Position numbers and translations under genes: made by a program. Below, in pieces: positions 59,069 through 64,000 of a stretch of DNA of 64,000 nucleotides (position 1 is its first letter; each line of letters starts with the position of its first letter). Below the pieces are notes generated by a model. It did no database searches, was not told the origin of the DNA, and worked only from the letters and a program-made list of their open reading frames with translations. The stretch is from Candidatus Saccharimonadota bacterium (GTDB lineage Bacteria > Patescibacteriota > Saccharimonadia > Saccharimonadales > Saccharimonadaceae): positions 1-64,000 of the forward strand of contig JAFWMT010000002.1 of assembly GCA_017545525.1 (NCBI GenBank), read 5' to 3'.

Positions 59069-59601
59069 GCTTTAATTTCAAAGTAAGCTTTCGGATGATT
59101 GCAAACCGGACAAACTTCAGGCGCTTCTTTCCCGATAACAATGTGTCCACAATTTCGGCAAACCCAAATCGTATCCCCATCGCGTGAAAATACGATTTTC
59201 TCTTTTAAGTTAGCTAGCAACTTACGATATCTTTCTTCATGGTGTTTTTCAATTTCCGCTACTCCCTCGAATTTCTTCGCTAATTCTTCGAACCCTTCCT
59301 CACGCGCCGTTTCCGCAAATCCTTTATACATATCCGTCCATTCATAGTTCTCGCCTTCTGCTGCGGCATTCAAATTTGTATCCGTTGGTTCGACTGACCC
59401 GCCGTGAAGTTCTTTATACCACATCTTCGCATGCTCTTTTTCGTTTAAGGCCGTCTCCGCGAAAATCGCCGCAATTTGTTCGTAACCATCTTTTTTCGCT
59501 TGCGATGCAAAATAATCGTATTTATTTCTCGCTTCCGACTCGCCCGCGAACGCTTTCTTTAAATTTTCTAAAGTTTTTGTCCCCTCATATTTAGTTTTCA
59601 T
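59056..59601 (-). CDS. Rubrerythrin
   Basis: 181 residues. Ferritin-like diiron domain with E-x6-Y and ExxH ligands ([43 protein letters not shown]) and a C-terminal rubredoxin knuckle [27 protein letters not shown]. Reduces hydrogen peroxide in anaerobes and microaerophiles. AAGGAG before the ATG; 24 bases after the SDR gene. Confidence 0.97.
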   Translation of the reverse strand: MKTKYEGTKTLENLKKAFAGESEARNKYDYFASQAKKDGYEQIAAIFAETALNEKEHAKMWYKELHGGSVEPTDTNLNAAAEGENYEWTDMYKGFAETAREEGFEELAKKFEGVAEIEKHHEERYRKLLANLKEKIVFSRDGDTIWVCRNCGHIVIGKEAPEVCPVCNHPKAYFEIKAENY

Positions 59602-59625
59602 ATTTTCTCCTTATGTTATTAACTA

Positions 59626-60387
59626 TTAAATAGCCGTGTAGCCTCCGTCTACCGGCATAATTAATCCAGTTACATACGACGCTTCTTCCGAAGCCAAAAA
59701 TACTACCGCCGCGTCTAGCTCGCCGGGTTTTCCATATCGCTCCATTGGCACATGTGTCTTTGCAAATTCCTGGAATCTTGGCGTGTCCAGAACTTCCTTT
59801 GTCAGCTCCGTCTCGAAATATCCAGGACAAATTGCGTTACAAGTAATTCCAGAGGTCGCGAGTTCCGCCGCCACTGCCCTAGTAAAGTTCACTACTGCGC
59901 CTTTTGAAGCATGATATGCTACTGTATGAATTTCAGTATTCCCCACTAGCCCATACATCGAAGCGATGTTGATAATTCTTCCGTAGCCATGTTTCTTCAT
60001 GATTTTTCCAAATGCGCGGGTCATTTTAAACACACTCGTTTCGTCAGTCGCAATCGTAAAGTCCCACTCTTCATCTGACATTTCCAAAACCCCTTTATCT
60101 TTAGATGAGCCAGCACAGTTTAAAAGAATATCTACTTTTTTAAAATCTTTTTCTACTGCTTTCGCGACTTCATCAATGTTTTTACTCGCCGTCACGTCGC
60201 ATTTATACGCTACGACTTTTTTCGCCCCTGCTTCGAGTAATTTCGGTTTAAATTCCTCAAGTCTTTCTACTCTTCGAGCTAAAATTGCTAAACTCGCTCC
60301 CTGTCTCGCCAGCGCTAGGGCCATTTGTTGACCTAACCCCGATGACGCCCCCGAAACGACTGCAACTTGTCCCTTTAAATTAAACAT
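59626..60387 (-). CDS. Short-chain dehydrogenase/reductase (FabG/gluconate-5-dehydrogenase-like)
   Basis: 253 residues, classical SDR. NAD(P) motif VVSGASSGLGQQMALALARQGA, NCAGSSKD, catalytic Ser in NIASMYGLVG and Y-x3-K as YHASKGAVVNFTRAVAAELA, then NAICPGYFET and the SDR C-terminus YVTGLIMPVDGGYTAI. ARR after the first strand suggests NADPH. The substrate is not determinable; no fatty-acid synthesis genes are nearby. AAAGGAG before the ATG. Confidence 0.9.
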   Translation of the reverse strand: MFNLKGQVAVVSGASSGLGQQMALALARQGASLAILARRVERLEEFKPKLLEAGAKKVVAYKCDVTASKNIDEVAKAVEKDFKKVDILLNCAGSSKDKGVLEMSDEEWDFTIATDETSVFKMTRAFGKIMKKHGYGRIINIASMYGLVGNTEIHTVAYHASKGAVVNFTRAVAAELATSGITCNAICPGYFETELTKEVLDTPRFQEFAKTHVPMERYGKPGELDAAVVFLASEEASYVTGLIMPVDGGYTAI

Positions 60388-60445
60388 TTTTCACTCCTTT
60401 CGTTAACTCTATTATACACGAAATATGTTAAAATGGATTTAAAGT

Positions 60446-61138
60446 ATGAAGAAAATAGCTCAAACTATTAAAACTAAATCTGACCAGCCTACGCGTAGCA
60501 AAATCATTATTCGTTCTGGCTATTTATTTATCGCTACTAACTTTCTTCTTGGTGTTTTTAATATTATCGTCGGTCTTATCTCCGGCTCAATTGCCATTAC
60601 GTCTGATGCTGTCCATAGTTTTATTGATTCTGTTTCTGGCTTTTTGATTATTATTAGCGAAAAGCTCGCCAGTCATCATAAATTAACTGCGCACCGCGCC
60701 AAAATTGAACGTCTTACGACTATTTTAATAGCTCTGATTATTATTTTTGCCGGTATCCATATTATCGTCGAAGCAGTCGAAAAAATTATCGTTGCCGAAA
60801 CTCCTAGCTATTCAATTCCGGTTATCATCGTTCTAGTTGCTTCTATTGCCATGAAATATCTCCTCGCTAGTTATCTTAAACGCTCCGGGAAGGAACAAAA
60901 TTCTACTGTCCTCATCGCTTCTGGCGCGGAGACTATGAACGACACTTGGATTTCGGTCGCAGTACTCGCCTCGGCGCTCTTTTATCTGATTACTAAAATA
61001 AACATAGAAGCTTACGTTAGCATTAGCATCGCACTTATCATCATTAAAATCGGTCTTGAATTCATTTTTCCGCACATTTCCCATCACCATCACCACCATC
61101 TCGAGACCGACCCCGACCACGATCATTGTGGCAAATAA
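60446..61138 (+). CDS. CDF-family cation efflux protein, shortened, with His-rich tail
   Basis: 230 residues. Six TM helices with the CDF signature SGSIAITSDAVHSFIDSVSGFLIIISEKLASH (site-A Asp pair) and the second pair SGAETMNDTWISVAVLASALF. The ~80-residue cytoplasmic dimerisation domain is replaced by HISHHHHHHLETDPDHDHCGK, a probable metal-binding tail. Exports Zn, Mn or Fe by proton antiport. The -10 (TTAAAAT) is about 12 bases before the ATG. Confidence 0.9.
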   Translation: MKKIAQTIKTKSDQPTRSKIIIRSGYLFIATNFLLGVFNIIVGLISGSIAITSDAVHSFIDSVSGFLIIISEKLASHHKLTAHRAKIERLTTILIALIIIFAGIHIIVEAVEKIIVAETPSYSIPVIIVLVASIAMKYLLASYLKRSGKEQNSTVLIASGAETMNDTWISVAVLASALFYLITKINIEAYVSISIALIIIKIGLEFIFPHISHHHHHHLETDPDHDHCGK

Positions 61139-61139
61139 A

Positions 61140-61484
61140 TTATTTAGCTAAACGCTCCATCATCACAAAACCATCATAATATTTTTGCATTCTTTTGGGA
61201 TCAGTCTGCCAGGAGTTATGGTTGAAAAAATAATCACAAAATTCTTCTCTAGCAATTAAAACCTCTCTTAATCTAGGCGGATTTTTTATGTTTGCGTTAA
61301 TTGTAAAATCAAATAATTCTAACGCCCTATCAATTGCGACGTTCGCTCGTTGCTTATTCCCCTTGGCGGTCCACTTCAACGAGCGCGAAACTTCGCTGCC
61401 GATATTGCCCATCTGATAGGCAATTGAATATTCCCCCCATTTCTCCTTTAAATCTTCACCACGAATATAATTTATTTTATCCAT
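61140..61484 (-). CDS. Small helical protein of unknown function
   Basis: 114 residues, predicted all-helical (GEYSIAYQMGNIGSEVSRSLKWTAKGNKQRANVAIDRALELFDFTI ... REVLIAREEFCDYFFNHNSW). Not recognised. It follows a 41-residue ORF by 15 bases; together they look like a small cassette of toxin-antitoxin size, but nothing specific supports that. Confidence 0.65.
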   Translation of the reverse strand: MDKINYIRGEDLKEKWGEYSIAYQMGNIGSEVSRSLKWTAKGNKQRANVAIDRALELFDFTINANIKNPPRLREVLIAREEFCDYFFNHNSWQTDPKRMQKYYDGFVMMERLAK

Positions 61485-61499
61485 TTCGCCACTACCGAC

Positions 61500-61625
61500 T
61501 TAATTCTCCACCGCAATCAATTCACGCTCTATGTCCACTACGGCCTTTATGGTGTTTTCATCAATAAAGTTAGTCGATGTTTTAATTAAATCATTTTTAG
61601 TAATTGGCGCATCTAAAATTCTCAT
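61500..61625 (-). CDS. 41-residue small protein upstream of the helical protein
   Basis: MRILDAPITKNDLIK ... DIERELIAVEN: charged, with a C-terminal helix rich in Glu/Ile/Val. A -10-like TACAAT (61637-61632, minus strand) is 6 bases before its ATG, the leaderless pattern of other first genes here, which supports it as real. Likely co-transcribed with the 114-residue gene; it resembles in size and start an antitoxin/adaptor. Function unknown. Confidence 0.55.
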   Translation of the reverse strand: MRILDAPITKNDLIKTSTNFIDENTIKAVVDIERELIAVEN

Positions 61626-61641
61626 AAATTTATTGTACCAC

Positions 61642-61662
61642 AAAAAACTGCCCTCTGGGCAG
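61642..61662 (-). terminator. Terminator after tRNA-Leu (TAG)
   Basis: Minus strand CTGCCC-AGA-GGGCAG followed by TTTTTTG, 22 bases past the tRNA 3' end. Confidence 0.85.
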
Positions 61663-61683
61663 CCAAGTCAAGAAATATTATTT

Positions 61684-61768
61684 TGGTGCTCGGAACAGGA
61701 TTTGAACCTGCACGCTTGAAGGCATATGCTCCTAAGGCATACGTGTCTACCAATTCCACCATCCGAGC
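61684..61768 (-). tRNA. tRNA-Leu (anticodon TAG)
   Basis: Class II: acceptor GCTCGGA / TCCGAGC, D-arm GGTGGAATTGGTAGACAC, anticodon stem TATGC-CTTAGGA-GCATA giving TAG, T-loop TTCAAAT, CCA encoded. Confidence 0.96.
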
Positions 61769-61795
61769 GTAAACTCATTATAACATACTCTCGCT

Positions 61796-61829
61796 AAAAA
61801 AGCGAGACCTTCATGCTGAATGTCTCGCT
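61796..61829 (-). terminator. Terminator after the PNTG membrane protein gene
   Basis: Stem AGCGAGAC / GTCTCGCT with an inner TTCA / TGAA extension, then a T-run on the minus strand, 12 bases past the stop. Confidence 0.88.
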
Positions 61830-61840
61830 AATTTAACTTT

Positions 61841-62317
61841 TTACGCTTCTCTTTTTGCTAAAACTGCCGAAGAAAGATAAGTTACTAACATACCAGCCAT
61901 CAAGGCGATAGGAAGCATCTCTTCCGGACCAGTATTTGGCATCGGCTTTTTATTAGTAGTTTCCGCCGCTTTACTCGAGCTAGTAGTACTAGTTTCTGTC
62001 TTCGTCGTAGTAGTCGTTGTACTCTTTTCGGTCGATAAAGTCCCGAGGTTAGAAGAATTACTTTCAGTCTTTTTCTCTTCCGTACTCTTCTCTGAACTTT
62101 TCTCTGTACTATTTTTCTCAGTTTCTACTTTCGTTGAATCGTCTACGCTCACTTCGCTGATAGTTGTATTAGTTGTCGAAATGTTGTTGCGAGCAGATTT
62201 TTTCGTCGCTACCACAATAATTGCAATGATTAAAATCAAAATAATCACGACTAAAACCGTCGCTATCGCGATAATCTTTCGGCGTTCTTTCTTTTCAGTT
62301 TCTCCCTGATAATACAT
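61841..62317 (-). CDS. Small Ser/Thr-rich membrane protein with PNTG sorting-type tail
   Basis: 158 residues from the ATG at 62317 (AAGGAG 9 bases upstream). Short cytoplasmic Lys/Glu-rich head, TM helix ~15-37, ~75 residues of low-complexity Ser/Thr/Glu/Lys, then KPMPNTGPEE, a second hydrophobic helix and LAKREA. The PNTG-helix-charged end is a further variant of the PDTG tails. It may be a spacer or stalk at the cell surface. Confidence 0.75.
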   Translation of the reverse strand: MYYQGETEKKERRKIIAIATVLVVIILILIIAIIVVATKKSARNNISTTNTTISEVSVDDSTKVETEKNSTEKSSEKSTEEKKTESNSSNLGTLSTEKSTTTTTTKTETSTTSSSKAAETTNKKPMPNTGPEEMLPIALMAGMLVTYLSSAVLAKREA

Positions 62318-62365
62318 AATCAAAAACTCCTTATACTTCCATTATATCACACTTTTGCTAAAAAA

Positions 62366-62890
62366 TCAAGCTAAAAACCGGTAAATCGAGATATTAGCCT
62401 GAGCATATTTCCTGGTATCCGTCAATTTTAAGTCTGGAATAACAGGGGCAGAACCCGGATGGGATAGCACTAATATCCCACCATCTTTTAAATATTTAGT
62501 CAAGCTCAAAACTCCATCAATCTCAAAACTATCATATGGTGGATCCGCAATTATCACTCCGAACTCTTTATCTGTTGTAAATTTTTTTGCATCTGTGGTT
62601 ACGATTTTAGCTTCCAACCCCATTTTCTCTAGATTTCTTTTTATTACCTGGCTAATTTTAGGATTTTTCTCGACAAAAACTACCTCTTTAGCTCCTCTAG
62701 ACAAAGCCTCAATCCCGAGCGCTCCGCTGCCTGAAAAGGCGTCTAAAACCGCTGCTCCAGGTAAAAAGTTTTGTATCATATTAAAAAGTGCTAGCTTTTC
62801 TCTTGCCCCCATTGGGTGGACTAGTTTAGAACGTGGCGACTCAATTATTCGCCCCCGATAAATTCCAGATGTGATACGAATGTTTTCCAT
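62366..62890 (-). CDS. rsmD: 16S rRNA (guanine(966)-N2)-methyltransferase RsmD
   Basis: 174 residues: RITSGIYRGRIIESPR, RPMGAREKLALFNM-type region (HPMGAREKLALF), SAM motif VLDAFSGSGALGIEALSRGAKEVVFVEK and catalytic IIADPPYDSFEID. Its ATG overlaps the recG stop (TAATG), an order (recG-rsmD) seen in many bacteria. Confidence 0.96.
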   Translation of the reverse strand: MENIRITSGIYRGRIIESPRSKLVHPMGAREKLALFNMIQNFLPGAAVLDAFSGSGALGIEALSRGAKEVVFVEKNPKISQVIKRNLEKMGLEAKIVTTDAKKFTTDKEFGVIIADPPYDSFEIDGVLSLTKYLKDGGILVLSHPGSAPVIPDLKLTDTRKYAQANISIYRFLA

Positions 62891-64000
62891 TAGTTTAATG
62901 TCGTTATTTGTTGATATTTTGTAATCCCTTCCATCAACTCTCTATATTTTAACATATTTTCGGGTTCTTTCAAAAACCTCTCTACATCTTTTTGTGCTCG
63001 GTGAATCAACTCCGTATCAGATAAACTCGCAATCCTTAAGTCTAATGCCCCATGCTGCAATACTCCGTAAATTTCGCCCGGACCTCTTAATTTTAAATCT
63101 ACTTCCGCCAGATAAAAACCGTCCGAGGACTTTTCTAACTCTCTTAACCGTCTCGAAGGCGAAATTTCGCCAGCAGTCAAGAGATAACATTCTGACGCTA
63201 CCGTTCCACGCCCCACTCGTCCTCTTAATTGATGGATTTGGGCGAGACCATAACTCTCCGCATTTTCAATCGCAATTAGAGTCGCATTCGGTACATCTAC
63301 CCCGACCTCAACTACGGTAGTTGAGACTAAAATCTGAGTTTCGCCCCTAGAAAATCGCTCCATAATTTCATCTTTTTCCGCCGGTTTCATTCGTCCGTGC
63401 AAAAACTCAATTTTCGCCTTCGGGAAGTCGTTTTTGAGCTTCATCCATCTCGATTTTACAGAGGTAGTTTCGGTTCTCGGATCATCATCAATTGCCTTAC
63501 AAATCCAATAAATCTGGTTTTTCGCCCCTAAAGTCGCTTGAATTTTTGGGTACAATTTCTCTCTTATCTCAATTTCTTTCAAAATCGTAGTTGTTATCGG
63601 CTGTCTACCCCGCGGTAGCTCGTTCAAAATCGAAACATCCAAATCTCCAAAAACTGTTAATTGCAAAGAACGCGGAATCGGCGTTGCTGTCATCGCTAAA
63701 AGATGCGGAGCTAATCCAGGTGGCGATTTTAAAACCAATTTTTGTCTCTGTTCCACCCCAAAACGATGTTGTTCATCAATCACCACTAGCGCTAAATCTT
63801 TAAATTCGGTATCATCAGTCAAAAGCGCGTGCGTACCAATCACCATATCTATTTCGCCATTTCGAATTTTCGTCTTTAACTCCGCTTTTTTCTTTGTCGC
63901 CCCAGTCAGAAGCGCAACTTTTATCCCGAAGGACGCTAATAACTTCGAAATTCCTTCATAATGTTGGGAAGCGAGAATCGCTGTTGGTGCCAGTAATGTT
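62890..64000 (-). CDS. recG: ATP-dependent DNA helicase RecG (C-terminal part, runs off the window)
   Basis: About 370 codons visible; the open frame continues to the window end. Seen: APTAILASQHYEG and LLTGATKKKAELKTKI with MVIGTHALL (motifs Ia-Ib), VIDEQHRFGVEQRQKL (DEQH box), MTATPIPRSLQLTVFGDLDVSILNELPRGR (motif III and TRG region), FLHGRMKPAEKDEIMERF, STTVVEVGVDVPNA (motif V) and HQLRGRVGRG (motif VI). Rescues stalled replication forks. The N-terminal wedge domain lies outside. Confidence 0.97.
   Translation of the reverse strand, partial: TLLAPTAILASQHYEGISKLLASFGIKVALLTGATKKKAELKTKIRNGEIDMVIGTHALLTDDTEFKDLALVVIDEQHRFGVEQRQKLVLKSPPGLAPHLLAMTATPIPRSLQLTVFGDLDVSILNELPRGRQPITTTILKEIEIREKLYPKIQATLGAKNQIYWICKAIDDDPRTETTSVKSRWMKLKNDFPKAKIEFLHGRMKPAEKDEIMERFSRGETQILVSTTVVEVGVDVPNATLIAIENAESYGLAQIHQLRGRVGRGTVASECYLLTAGEISPSRRLRELEKSSDGFYLAEVDLKLRGPGEIYGVLQHGALDLRIASLSDTELIHRAQKDVERFLKEPENMLKYRELMEGITKYQQITTLN

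Noticed and set aside
61081-61137. HHHHHHLE with a CTCGAG site at the end of the CDF gene, resembling an expression-vector His tag
   Set aside because: The frame continues with a further natural His/Asp-rich tail and its own stop, codons are mixed CAT/CAC, and no vector sequence follows. His-rich tails are common in CDF transporters.

Overview
The window reads as a very compact chromosome segment of a Patescibacteria/CPR bacterium, most likely Candidatus Saccharibacteria (TM7). The placement is an inference. It rests on the gene set and on family quirks: prolyl-tRNA synthetase without its editing insert, UvrC without its helix-hairpin-helix end, a short EF-Ts, a phosphoketolase next to a partial pentose-phosphate/lower-glycolysis set, a peptidoglycan branch with MurJ, FemX and a class A PBP, no amino-acid biosynthesis, and many large secreted repeat proteins. 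TGA is a normal stop (for example gatC and the HEPN-like gene), so this is code 11 and not the UGA-Gly code of Gracilibacteria/Absconditabacteria. Everything here comes from reading the sequence; no database search was run.

Layout. 1-5.5 kb: tail of a PDTG surface protein, a terminator, then murJ and the gatC-gatA-HEPN-like-gatB cluster on the minus strand. 5.6-9.4 kb: FemX-like ligase and class A PBP. 9.4-12.2 kb: PIN-TRAM protein and a phosphoketolase split into two overlapping genes. 12.3-14.3 kb: secreted FISUMP-domain protein whose last ~65 codons look like a diversity-generating-retroelement variable region. 14.3-22.9 kb: uvrB and a 2148-residue surface protein carrying a tyrosine-phosphatase domain. 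23-31.8 kb: housekeeping genes (lysS, greA, proS, rseP, uppS, frr, rpmE, rpsB, tsf). 31.8-38.6 kb: two cell-envelope proteins, tRNA-Leu, a peptide-binding protein, secG, uvrC and a membrane protein. 38.6-43.7 kb: eno and a gap-rpiB-rpe-pfkB-LOG operon. 43.9-46.8 kb: LRR/Cys-paired repeat surface protein. 46.9-50.9 kb: rpsL-rpsG, tig and a GlcD-type oxidase. 51-53.1 kb: a small decayed accessory locus against tRNA-Val. 53.1-64 kb: prfA-prmC, htrA, lepB, rmuC, tRNA-Thr, rubrerythrin, an SDR, a CDF transporter, a small two-gene cassette, tRNA-Leu, an exported PNTG protein, rsmD and the 3' part of recG.

Common themes. At least fifteen genes have a TATAAT-like -10 element only 6-9 bases before the start codon, which predicts leaderless mRNAs. 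Operon-internal genes and a minority of first genes (rpsB, gap, frr, tig, htrA) carry Shine-Dalgarno sequences. Convergent neighbours often share a TTAA or CTAA stop overlap. Energy metabolism visible here is fermentative: phosphoketolase, Rpe, RpiB, GAPDH, enolase and a D-lactate/glycolate-type oxidase. Envelope genes provide lipid II flipping, cross-bridging, polymerisation, signal peptidases/proteases and four proteins with P-[D/N]-T-G sorting-like tails.

Most notable: (i) the candidate DGR variable region; (ii) two in-frame palindromic insertions, in gatA and uvrB; (iii) two large nested palindromes at the 3' ends of tig and the rubrerythrin gene; (iv) a predicted pseudoknot that would hide the rpsB Shine-Dalgarno; (v) the exported phosphatase giant; (vi) beta-grasp repeats each with a Cys-x8-Cys pair; (vii) a tRNA-Thr with a non-canonical T-loop.
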